Part shown: piece after piece, positions 8,324 through 15,429 of the stretch
How positions within the stretch are numbered: the first letter of the stretch is position 1
Layout: every line of letters begins with the position of its first letter
Assembly (NCBI RefSeq): GCF_030815095.1
Contig: NZ_JAUSWF010000007.1
Span: forward strand, 1 to 64,000
DNA length: 64,000 bases
DNA from: Aedoeadaptatus ivorii
GTDB lineage: Bacteria > Bacillota > Clostridia > Tissierellales > Peptoniphilaceae
Direction: 5' to 3'
Made by a program: the position numbers and the translations under genes
The notes under the pieces: generated by a model
What the model was told of the DNA's origin: nothing
Database searches by the model: none
Seen by the model: only the letters and a program-made list of their open reading frames with translations

Positions 8324-8476
8324 ATGCCCTTAGAGCAAATCCTCTCGCTGATCGCCAACACCGGCTTTCCCATCGTGGTGGCAAGCTATATGATCCTCCG
8401 CATGGAAGACAAACTCGAAATGCTCAACAAAAGCATTCTGGAGCTCAGCCACTCGATCGAGAAGAGCGTGAACTAA
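8324..8476 (+). CDS. YvrJ-family mini-membrane protein (holin-like)
   Basis: A 50-residue protein, MPLEQILSLIANTGFPIVV followed by ASYMILRMEDKLEMLNKS and a short tail. A single N-terminal hydrophobic segment (about residues 6-24) is followed by a charged amphipathic helix. This matches the YvrJ family and is the same layout as BhlA/UviB holin-like peptides. In Bacillus subtilis yvrJ belongs to the SigO-RsoA sigma-factor regulon (established knowledge), and here too the gene sits beside a sigma-factor gene. The holin role is an inference from architecture and from the amidase downstream. Confidence 0.8.
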   Translation: MPLEQILSLIANTGFPIVVASYMILRMEDKLEMLNKSILELSHSIEKSVN

Positions 8477-8479
8477 AGG

Positions 8480-8508
8480 GAGGGCGGAACCATCCGCTCT
8501 CTTTTTTT
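8480..8508 (+). terminator. terminator after the DUF1659-DUF2922-YvrJ operon
   Basis: GAGGGCGGA / TCCGCTCTC stem followed by seven T. It separates this operon from the sigma-factor gene. Confidence 0.8.
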
Positions 8509-8516
8509 ACCATCTA

Positions 8517-8545
8517 TTGAACATATGTTCTGAACCTGCTATACT
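8517..8545 (+). promoter_or_regulatory. promoter of the sigma-factor/amidase operon
   Basis: TTGAAC (8517-8522), 17-base spacer, TATACT (8540-8545), 23 bases before the sigma-factor ATG. The -35 box is inside the LexA-type palindrome. Confidence 0.75.
8519..8530. promoter_or_regulatory. putative LexA (SOS) operator
   Basis: GAACATATGTTC is an exact 12-base palindrome and fits the Firmicutes LexA/DinR core GAAC-N4-GTTC. It overlaps the -35 box and the start of the spacer, the position expected for repression. The outer C and G of the fuller Bacillus consensus (CGAAC...GTTCG) are T and T here, which lowers certainty. Confidence 0.6.
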
Positions 8546-8568
8546 GTTAGCATGAAAGGAGCGGAGAC

Positions 8569-9096
8569 ATGGAATGGGAAGTACCCGAAACGGCGACCGA
8601 CGCCGAGTTAGTCGCGGGGTTGTGGACGGAGGCAAAGCCCTATGTGCGTTTCTGTATTAGACGCATACAGCCCTTTGCACCGGATTGGGAAGATTTGGAG
8701 CAAGAGGCGGCGTTGATATTGCTCCGTTGTATCGAGGACTACGACGAGGAAAAGGGCGTTCCCTTTCACCTGTACTTTAAGACGCAGTTGGAGTATTTCT
8801 TAAAGGACGATCTGAAAAAACGGCTGCGGCAAAAGGCGATTCCCCTCGAAGGCGAAGTGGCGGATGCGACGCCCGCTGACGACGACGTAGAGGAAGAGGC
8901 GGCCCTCAACGAGGCGTGCGAGGAAGTGCGCCGTGCCATCGGGCGTCTGGCGCCGCGCGAGGAGACCGTGATTCGCCTGTTTTACTATGAGGATCTGTCT
9001 ATTTCTGAGATTGCGGGGTTTTTGGGGTTGCAATACGCCACCGTGGCGAATACCAAGTGCCGCGCGCTCAAAAAACTGCGGCGTCTGTTGTTTTAG
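8569..9096 (+). CDS. sigma-70 family RNA polymerase sigma factor (accessory, UviA/TcdR/SigO-like)
   Basis: A 175-residue alternative sigma factor. Region 2 lies at about residues 38-85 (DWEDLEQEAALILLRCIEDY); an acidic linker (ADDDVEEEAALNEACEEV) follows, then region 4 with a helix-turn-helix (residues 125-173, ISEIAGFLGLQYATVANTK) for -35 recognition. Regions 1 and 3 are absent, as in ECF and group-5 factors. ATG at 8569 follows AAAGGAGCGG. It is transcribed from a promoter with a LexA-like box and is followed by the amidase gene after 18 bases. Neighbours suggest it drives the small-gene operon and its own lysis gene, but no target promoter has been shown. Confidence 0.9.
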   Translation: MEWEVPETATDAELVAGLWTEAKPYVRFCIRRIQPFAPDWEDLEQEAALILLRCIEDYDEEKGVPFHLYFKTQLEYFLKDDLKKRLRQKAIPLEGEVADATPADDDVEEEAALNEACEEVRRAIGRLAPREETVIRLFYYEDLSISEIAGFLGLQYATVANTKCRALKKLRRLLF

Positions 9097-9114
9097 AAAG
9101 CGTAGGAGGGTAAT

Positions 9115-9588
9115 ATGCGTTTAGATAAACGGCTGATTCACTACAACTACATGTCTCGGCGGGGCGCAAAGGTGCGCTACATCGTCATTCACGATACCGG
9201 GAACGAAAACCCCGGGGCCGATGCCCTGGCGCACTACCGCTACTTCGGCGGCGGCAATCGGCGGGCGAGCGCGCACTACTTCGTAGACGATGCGGGCGTG
9301 GTGCAAATTATCGAGGATGCCTACGCTTCGTGGCATTGCGGCGACGGTAGGGGGAAGCGCGGCATCACCAACACCAACTCCATCGGGATCGAACTTTGCG
9401 TGCACCGGGGGAATGATCGGACAAAGACCCTGGCACACGCGCGCACCCTCGTGCGGGAACTCATGGCATTTTACGGCGTGCCCAAGGCCCGCGTCGTGCG
9501 ACATTACGACGCCAGCGGGAAAACCTGTCCCCGTTCCATGGCGGCGAACGGATGGGCCGAGTGGTATGGGTTTTGGGAGAGCTTGTGA
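9115..9588 (+). CDS. N-acetylmuramoyl-L-alanine amidase (endolysin-like, Amidase_2 fold)
   Basis: Predicted zinc amidase that cuts the MurNAc-L-Ala bond of peptidoglycan. The 157-residue protein is a bare catalytic domain: IVIHDTGN (first His ligand, near residue 26), HYFVDDAGVVQII, ASWHCGDG, IGIELCVH and VRHYDASGKTCPR, which supplies the second His and the Cys ligand. There is no signal peptide and no cell-wall-binding domain, as in phage T7-type endolysins, so export would need a holin or lysis. GGAGG precedes the ATG. It is co-transcribed with the sigma factor and ends in a strong terminator. Confidence 0.9.
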   Translation: MRLDKRLIHYNYMSRRGAKVRYIVIHDTGNENPGADALAHYRYFGGGNRRASAHYFVDDAGVVQIIEDAYASWHCGDGRGKRGITNTNSIGIELCVHRGNDRTKTLAHARTLVRELMAFYGVPKARVVRHYDASGKTCPRSMAANGWAEWYGFWESL

Positions 9589-9590
9589 AC

Positions 9591-9624
9591 AAGCGGCGAG
9601 GATCGGCACCTCGCCGCTTTTTTT
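9591..9624 (+). terminator. terminator of the sigma-factor/amidase operon
   Basis: GCGGCGAGG / CCTCGCCGC stem with a 7-base loop and a T-run. Confidence 0.9.
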
Positions 9625-9952
9625 GTGGGGAAAAGGACCTTGCCTGGCGAAGAAGGGGGTGTTGTGCGTTTCGGCAGATGCTATTTCCACCCCCATCCTT
9701 GTCATCCTGAGCGGAGCGCAGCGGAGTCGAAGGATCTCGAGTGGCCTATTGCGTGTTATATTGCCTGGCGAAGAAGGGGGTGTTGTGCGTTCCGCATCGG
9801 CTTCTTCGCGGACTTTATGTAGGGAACGAGATCTTTCGACGCGGGGCTTCGCCCCTTGCTCAAGATGACAGGTGGGGGTGGGTCGTGCGTTCCGGCAGAA
9901 GCTATTGCGAAACCCTAACCTTGTCATCCTGAGCGACGCCGAAGGCGGAGTC

Positions 9953-10040
9953 GGCCGCTCCGTTAGCCAAATCGAAGATTTGGACTGCGCGGCATCTGAC
10001 CTACGACGAAATCGAAGATTTCTGTTAGGTCATGAATGCA
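9953..10040. repeat. double-hairpin insert, copy 1
   Basis: First stem-loop 9954-9993: outer GCCGC/GCGGC, inner CCAAATC-GAA-GATTTGG. Second stem-loop 9997-10032: outer TGACCTA/TAGGTCA, inner GAAATC-GAA-GATTTC. It replaces the AAG/GAT junction inside the left arm of the surrounding unit. Confidence 0.85.
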
Positions 10041-10287
10041 TCTCCGTATTTTATTGCGGGTCGAAGGTTTGCACGGTGCCTATTGCGTGTTGTATTGCCT
10101 AAGACAAAAGGGGTGGTCGCGCGTTTCGGCATCGGCTTCTTTGCGGACTTTATGTAGGGAAAGAGATCTTTCGACGCGGGGCTTCGCCCCTTGCTCAAGA
10201 TGACAAGTGGGGGTGGGTCGCGCGTTCCGGCAGAAGCTATTGCGAAACCCTAACCTTGTCATCCTGAGCGACGCCGAAGGCGGAGTC

Positions 10288-10375
10288 GGCCGCTCCGTTA
10301 GCCAAATCGAAGATTTGGACTGCGCGGCATCTGACCTACGACGAAATCGAAGATTTCTGTTAGGTCATGAATGCA
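10288..10375. repeat. double-hairpin insert, copy 2
   Basis: Same sequence and position in the unit as copy 1, shifted by 335 bases. Confidence 0.85.
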
Positions 10376-10621
10376 TCTCCGTATTTTATTGCGGGTCGAA
10401 GGTTTGCACGGTGCCTATTGCGTGTTGTATTGCCTAAGACAAAAGGGGTGGTCGCGCGTTTCGGCATCGGCTTCTTTGCGGACTTTATGTAGGGAACGAG
10501 ATCTTTCGACGCGGGGCTTCGCCCCTCGCTCAAGATGACAAGTGGGGTGGGTCGCGCGTTTCGGCAGAAGCTATTGCGAAACCCTAACCTTGTCATCCTG
10601 AGTGACGACGAAGGCGGAGTC

Positions 10622-10709
10622 GGCCGCTCCGTTAGCCAAATCGAAGATTTGGACTGCGCGGCATCTGACCTACGACGAAATCGAAGATTTCTGTTAGGTC
10701 ATGAATGCA
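10622..10709. repeat. double-hairpin insert, copy 3
   Basis: Same sequence and position in the unit as copies 1 and 2. Confidence 0.85.
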
Positions 10710-10871
10710 TCTCCGTAGCCTACTGCGGGTCGAAGGTTTGCACGGTGCCTATTGCGTGTTGTATTGCCTAAGACAAAAGGGGTGGTCGCGCGTTTCGGCA
10801 TCGGCTTCTTTTCAGACCCAATGTAGGGAAAGAGATTCCTCGACCAACCTAACAAACGAAAAACTGCGCAC

Positions 10872-10900
10872 AAAAAAAGGAACCGCACGGTTCCTTTTTT
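10872..10900 (-). terminator. terminator of the acn-idh-cit operon
   Basis: GGAACCG-CA-CGGTTCC with seven T on the minus strand and six on the plus strand, so it can act in both directions and also shields citrate synthase from array B. Confidence 0.9.
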
Positions 10901-10910
10901 ATTTACACTT

Positions 10911-12269
10911 TTACTTAGACCGATTCTCCATAGACAGATATTTCTTATGCGAGTTGAGGTGTACGTAAGCGGGACGCAGGATTTTTTTGTCCTGTACCTG
11001 CTCCAGTCGGTGGGCGCACCAGCCGGCCATGCGGGCGGTGGCGAAGAGGGGGGTGTAAAGATCTCTCGGGATGCCGAGCATTTGGTACACGAGTCCGGAG
11101 TAGAGGTCGATGTTGGCGGCGACGGGGTAGTCGGTCTTGTTGCGCTCCTGCAGGAGTTTGCCGCCGATGTCTTCGACGAGTTCGACGAAGGCGTACTGAT
11201 CGGCATAGCCCTTTTCGTCGGCGAGTTTTTTTGCCTGTTCTTTGAGCATGATGGCGCGGGGGTCGCTTAGGGTGTATACGGCGTGGCCGATGCCGTAGAT
11301 CAGGCCCTTTTCGTCGAAGGCCTGTCCGCCCATGATGCGGCGCAGATAGTCTTCGATGTCGTCGCGATTGTGGATGTCGCGCACATTGGAGGCGATGTCG
11401 TCGAGCATGGCGGAGCACATGAGGTTGGCGCCGCCGTGGCGGGGGCCTTTGAGGCTGCCCAAGGCGGTGGCGATGGTGCTATAGGTGTCGGTGCCGGAGG
11501 AGGAGACGACGTGGGTGGCGAAGGTGGAGTTGTTCCCGCCGCCGTGTTCGGCGTGGAGGATGAGCATAAGGTCCAGGATTTTCGCTTCCGCGTCGGTGAA
11601 GTCGGAATTTTTGCGAATCAGGTGTAGGATGTTTTCCGCCGTGGCGAGTTCTCCCTCGGGATAGTGGATGACGAGGCTTTCGCCGTCGATGTAGTGTTTT
11701 TTCGCCTGGTAGTTGTACGCCATGATGACGGGGATTTTGGCGAGGAGGCTGATGCACTGTCTAAGTACGTTGGCGGTGGAGGTGCCCTCGGGGTCGACGT
11801 CGTAGGAGTAGAGGCTCAATACGGAGCGCATCATTTTATTCATGACGTTTTTGCCCGGCACTTTGAGGATGACGTCTTCGAGGTAGTTGCGGGGCAGGTC
11901 CTGTTCTTCGCGCAGCAGGCCCTTAAAGAATTGGAGTTCCTTTTTGGTGGGGAGATTGCCGAAGAGCAGGGTATAGGCGACTTCTTCGTAGCCGAAACGA
12001 TTGCTGCTCCTGAAGTCGTCGACCATGTCGCGCACGGAGTAGCCGCGGTAGAGGAGATCGCCCTCGACGGGGATCTTTTTGCCGTCGACTTTTTCGTAGC
12101 CGTTGACGTAGCCGATGCGGGTGATGCCCACCAGTACGCCGGTGCCGTCGGCGTGACGCAGGCCGTGTTTGACGTCGTATTTTTCGTAGAGCTGGCGGTT
12201 GATGTAGTCGCGTTTGGTAATGTTGTCGGCGTATTCCGCCAATCTGTGGTCCATTTTTTGATTTAACAT
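10911..12269 (-). CDS. citrate synthase
   Basis: Condenses acetyl-CoA and oxaloacetate to citrate. The 452-residue protein has the active-site regions LILHAEHGGGNNSTFATH (catalytic His), KGPRHGGANLM and IGHAVYTLSDPRA, the form of the last motif common in clostridial enzymes. It has an N-terminal extension of about 40 residues relative to the classical fold. Last gene of the acn-idh-cit operon, 7 bases after idh. With only the oxidative three steps present, the pathway most likely supplies 2-oxoglutarate for glutamate rather than running a full cycle (inference). Confidence 0.95.
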   Translation of the reverse strand: MLNQKMDHRLAEYADNITKRDYINRQLYEKYDVKHGLRHADGTGVLVGITRIGYVNGYEKVDGKKIPVEGDLLYRGYSVRDMVDDFRSSNRFGYEEVAYTLLFGNLPTKKELQFFKGLLREEQDLPRNYLEDVILKVPGKNVMNKMMRSVLSLYSYDVDPEGTSTANVLRQCISLLAKIPVIMAYNYQAKKHYIDGESLVIHYPEGELATAENILHLIRKNSDFTDAEAKILDLMLILHAEHGGGNNSTFATHVVSSSGTDTYSTIATALGSLKGPRHGGANLMCSAMLDDIASNVRDIHNRDDIEDYLRRIMGGQAFDEKGLIYGIGHAVYTLSDPRAIMLKEQAKKLADEKGYADQYAFVELVEDIGGKLLQERNKTDYPVAANIDLYSGLVYQMLGIPRDLYTPLFATARMAGWCAHRLEQVQDKKILRPAYVHLNSHKKYLSMENRSK

Positions 12270-12276
12270 AATTCAC

Positions 12277-13269
12277 CTACAATCTTTGTAACAGTGCGTC
12301 GATATATTCTGCGGTCGTAAGGGTGCCGCCCAGGTCGCGGGTGCGGGTGGCGGGATCGGACAGTACGTCGTGGATTGCCGTGCGAATGCGCTCGGCGGCG
12401 TCGCGCTCGCCGATGTCTTCGAGCAGCATGCACGCGCTTAAGAGGAGGGCGGTGGGATTGGCGATGCCTTTGTTTGCGATGTCGGGGGCGGAGCCGTGCA
12501 CGGCTTCGTAGATCGCCATATCGTGCCCTTTGTTCACGCCGGGGATCATGCCTAACCCGCCGATCAGGCCGGCGCCGAGGTCGGAGAGGATGTCGCCGTA
12601 GAGGTTTTCGGTGACGACGACGTCGAATTGGGCGGGGTGCATGACCATCTGCATGGCCATGTTGTCGACGAGGATTTCTCGGAGGGGGATGTCGTAGTCC
12701 TCGGCCACTTCGCGGGCGATGCGCAAAAACAGGCCGTCGGTCGCCTTCATAATGTTCGCCTTGGTGACGACGGCGACCGATTCGCGGCCGAATTTTGTCG
12801 CGTAGTCGAAGGCGGCCTTTACGATGCGGCGCGATTTGTCGGCGGTGATGATTTTGATGGAATGGGCCTCGTCGTCGCTGATGACCTCTTCTACGCCGGC
12901 GTAGAGGTCCTCGGTGTTTTCCCGAAAGAGGACCATGTCCACGTCGTCGAATTTGAGGGGCAGATTGGCCGCGGGTTTGATGGGGCGGATGTTTTGGTAT
13001 AGATCGTATTTTTTGCGCAGTTGCACATTCAGGCTGCGAAAGCCGTGGCCGATGGGGGTGGTGATAGGGCCCTTTAGGGCGATGCGGTTTGCCTCCAACG
13101 ATTCGTACACGGATTCGGGAATGTAGGCGCCTTCTTTTTCGAAGACCGCCGCACCGGCGTGGACTTCTTCAAATGCGACGGGCACTTGGAGAGCATCGAA
13201 GACGGTGCGAACCGCCGATGCGATCTCGGGGCCGATTCCGTCGCCGGGGATTAAGGTTACGGTTTTCAT
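12277..13269 (-). CDS. isocitrate dehydrogenase (NAD-type, isocitrate/isopropylmalate dehydrogenase family)
   Basis: Oxidative decarboxylation of isocitrate to 2-oxoglutarate. 330 residues; GDGIGPEI near residue 9, RENTEDLYAGVE (phosphate-binding signature of isocitrate-type members), the catalytic Lys/Asp region around TKANIMKATDG and NLYGDILSDLGAGLIGG. The short length and cofactor loop suggest NAD use, but this is not proven. The ATG overlaps the aconitase stop by 4 bases. Placed between aconitase and citrate synthase, so isopropylmalate dehydrogenase is much less likely. Confidence 0.92.
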   Translation of the reverse strand: MKTVTLIPGDGIGPEIASAVRTVFDALQVPVAFEEVHAGAAVFEKEGAYIPESVYESLEANRIALKGPITTPIGHGFRSLNVQLRKKYDLYQNIRPIKPAANLPLKFDDVDMVLFRENTEDLYAGVEEVISDDEAHSIKIITADKSRRIVKAAFDYATKFGRESVAVVTKANIMKATDGLFLRIAREVAEDYDIPLREILVDNMAMQMVMHPAQFDVVVTENLYGDILSDLGAGLIGGLGMIPGVNKGHDMAIYEAVHGSAPDIANKGIANPTALLLSACMLLEDIGERDAAERIRTAIHDVLSDPATRTRDLGGTLTTAEYIDALLQRL

Positions 13270-15191
13270 AGTTCCCCCCTATGGTTTTTGGTGTAGTTCA
13301 GGTAGCCGCCCTCGAGGAGCATCGCCTTTTCCCGCGCGCTGAATTCGCCGTCTAAGGCGATGTCGCCGTGGGGGGTGTGCAGGACGAAGTCGCCGGTTTC
13401 TACGGCCGCGTGCAGGGAATCCATAGAGATCTCATCGTCCTTGCGAAGGCGGTCGTAGTCCTCGGGGTTGCGAAAGGTGAGGGGTAAAATGCCCATGTTC
13501 ACCAAATTGGAGCGGTGGATGCGGGCAAAGCTCTTGGCGACGACCGCCTTTACGCCCAAATACAGGGGCAGGAGCGCCGCGTGTTCCCGGCTGGATCCCT
13601 GGCCGTAGTTTTCGCCGCCGACGACGATGCCGCCGCCGCGCTCTTTGGCGCGCTCGTAAAATCCTTCGTCGATGGTGGAGAAGGCGTATTTCGAAAGTTC
13701 GGGGATATTCGAGCGGTAGGGCAGGAGTTTTGCCGTCGACGGGCAGATGTCGTCGGTGGTGACATTGTCCGGCGCCTTGAGGAGCACCGTTTTCGTAAAG
13801 GCATCGGCGAGGGGCATACTCGGGGGGAAGGGCTTGATATTGGGGCCCATGACGGTTTCCTTCGGCCGATCCGCCTTGTCTTTGGGGTAGATGAGGTAGT
13901 TGGTGGCGTGTTCGTAGGATTCGGGTTCTTCGATGCCCGAAAGCGCCGCCACATCGTCGGGGGAGGCGATATAGCCCAGCACCGCCGATGCGGCGCAGGT
14001 TTCGGGGCCCGCCAAGTATACCTGTGCGTCCTTGGTGCCGCTTCGGCCCTTAAAGTTGCGGTTAAAGGAGCGCAGACTCACGCCGCCGGATTTGGGCGCC
14101 TGGCCCATGCCGATGCAGGGGCCGCAGGCGCTTTCGAGGATGCGCGCCCCCGCTGCGATCATGATGGCGAGCGCTCCGTTTCGCGAAAGGGCCTCGAGGA
14201 TGGTGGCGCTACCCGGGGCGATGACGAGGCTCACGTCTTCGTGCACCTTTTTGCCCTCGAGGATCTTCGCCACTTTCATCATGTCCTTATAGGAAGAGTT
14301 GGTGCAGCTGCCGATGGCGACCTGGTCGATCTTTGTGTGTTCCAGTTCGTCGACTTCGGCGAATTTGTCGGGGAGGTGGGGTTTTGCCACGGCGGGCACC
14401 ACCGTAGAGAGGTCGAGTTCCAGCACCTCGTCGTAGTCCGCGTCGTCGTCGGCGGAGAGGGGGGCGTATTGTTCTTCTCTGCCGTGCCGGCGCAGAAAGT
14501 CGCGGGTGTTTTCGTCGGAGGGGAAAATCGAGGTGGTGGCGCCCAGTTCCGCGCCCATATTGCAGATGGTGGCGCGGTCGGTGACCGACAGGGCGCGAAC
14601 GCCTTCGCCGCTATACTCGACGATATAGCCGGTGCCGCCTTTTACGGTTTTTTCCTTAAGAATGCGGAGAATGACGTCCTTGGCGTTTACGCCGGGGGCG
14701 AGGGCGCCGCTAAGACGTACATTCAGCACCTTGGGCACTTTTAGATAGTAATAGCCGCCCGCCATCGCCACCGCCACATCCAGACCACCGGCGCCGATGG
14801 CGAGGGAACCCAAACCGCCCGCTGTGGGGGTGTGGGAGTCGCTGCCCAACAGCGTCTTTCCGGGGCGCGCGAACTGTTCCAAATGCACTTGGTGGCAGAT
14901 GCCGCCGCCGGGCTTCGAGAAGATGAGGCCGTATTTTTCGGCGGCGGATTGGATAAACTGGTGGTCGTCGGGATTTTCAAAGCTCGCTTGGAGCATATTG
15001 TGGTCGATATAGGCGACCGAAAGCTCCGTCTGAATCTCGTCGATGTCCATGGCCTCCAGCTGGAGATAGACCATGGTGCCGGTGGAGTCTTGGGTCAGGG
15101 TTTGGTCGATCTTGATGCGGATTTCTTCGCCGCGCTTCAGTTCTCCGTCTAAGAGATGGGAACGAAGCAGTTTGTATGCCAGTGATGCCAT
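13266..15191 (-). CDS. aconitate hydratase
   Basis: Isomerises citrate to isocitrate using a [4Fe-4S] cluster. Cluster ligands are in GSCTNSSYKDM (one Cys) and ESACGPCIGMGQ (two Cys); the swivel domain carries GQGSSREHAALLPLYLG. ATG at 15191 is chosen because GGAGG (15196-15200) precedes it, giving 641 residues, the normal size of this subfamily; an upstream in-frame start at 15263 has no ribosome site. First gene of the acn-idh-cit operon. Confidence 0.95.
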   Translation of the reverse strand: MASLAYKLLRSHLLDGELKRGEEIRIKIDQTLTQDSTGTMVYLQLEAMDIDEIQTELSVAYIDHNMLQASFENPDDHQFIQSAAEKYGLIFSKPGGGICHQVHLEQFARPGKTLLGSDSHTPTAGGLGSLAIGAGGLDVAVAMAGGYYYLKVPKVLNVRLSGALAPGVNAKDVILRILKEKTVKGGTGYIVEYSGEGVRALSVTDRATICNMGAELGATTSIFPSDENTRDFLRRHGREEQYAPLSADDDADYDEVLELDLSTVVPAVAKPHLPDKFAEVDELEHTKIDQVAIGSCTNSSYKDMMKVAKILEGKKVHEDVSLVIAPGSATILEALSRNGALAIMIAAGARILESACGPCIGMGQAPKSGGVSLRSFNRNFKGRSGTKDAQVYLAGPETCAASAVLGYIASPDDVAALSGIEEPESYEHATNYLIYPKDKADRPKETVMGPNIKPFPPSMPLADAFTKTVLLKAPDNVTTDDICPSTAKLLPYRSNIPELSKYAFSTIDEGFYERAKERGGGIVVGGENYGQGSSREHAALLPLYLGVKAVVAKSFARIHRSNLVNMGILPLTFRNPEDYDRLRKDDEISMDSLHAAVETGDFVLHTPHGDIALDGEFSAREKAMLLEGGYLNYTKNHRGEL

Positions 15192-15249
15192 AATACCTCC
15201 TGTGTCGACTTTAGTAGGGCGATAGCCGGGTAAAGAAAACGACATTATC

Positions 15250-15277
15250 GTTATATAATTCATATGATCGTTTACAA
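15250..15277 (-). promoter_or_regulatory. promoter of the acn-idh-cit operon
   Basis: On the minus strand TTGTAA (15277-15272), 16-base spacer, TATAAC (15255-15250), about 60 bases before the aconitase start. Confidence 0.55.
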
Positions 15278-15373
15278 GGCATAGTATACTAGTTCTTGGC
15301 GAGAAAAGATAGGGTTTTCCTAAAATTCGATTGTATATTTTTGCAAAGCGGCGGTAATATTTGCGACCGCAAA

Positions 15374-15398
15374 CAAAAAACGACGCCGAAGCGTCGTC
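15374..15398 (-). terminator. terminator of the alkaline phosphatase gene
   Basis: ACGACGC-TTCG-GCGTCGT on the minus strand followed by six T. Confidence 0.88.
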
Positions 15399-15429
15399 TT
15401 TATAAAAGAGGTATAGGAAGTGGCTGTCG

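Larger units (their letters stand above)
9650..10845. repeat. repeat array B with three 335-base near-identical tandem copies
   Basis: Units run 9701-9870, 9923-10205, 10258-10540 and 10592-about 10845 (right arm truncated at ATTCCTCGACC). Starts at 9923, 10258 and 10592 give periods of 335 and 334 with almost no differences, so the last duplication is recent. Units 2-4 each carry the double-hairpin insert. The array fills the gap between the amidase terminator and the convergent citrate synthase gene; no gene is present. Confidence 0.9.

Noticed and set aside
9872..10771. Repeated open frames of about 76 codons in array B (and similar ones in A and C)
   Set aside because: They arise from the tandem repeat sequence, begin without ribosome sites and translate the arms and hairpins; no sign of protein-level constraint.
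13515..14744. 409-codon open frame antisense to aconitase
   Set aside because: Same cause; the sense frame has all cluster ligands.
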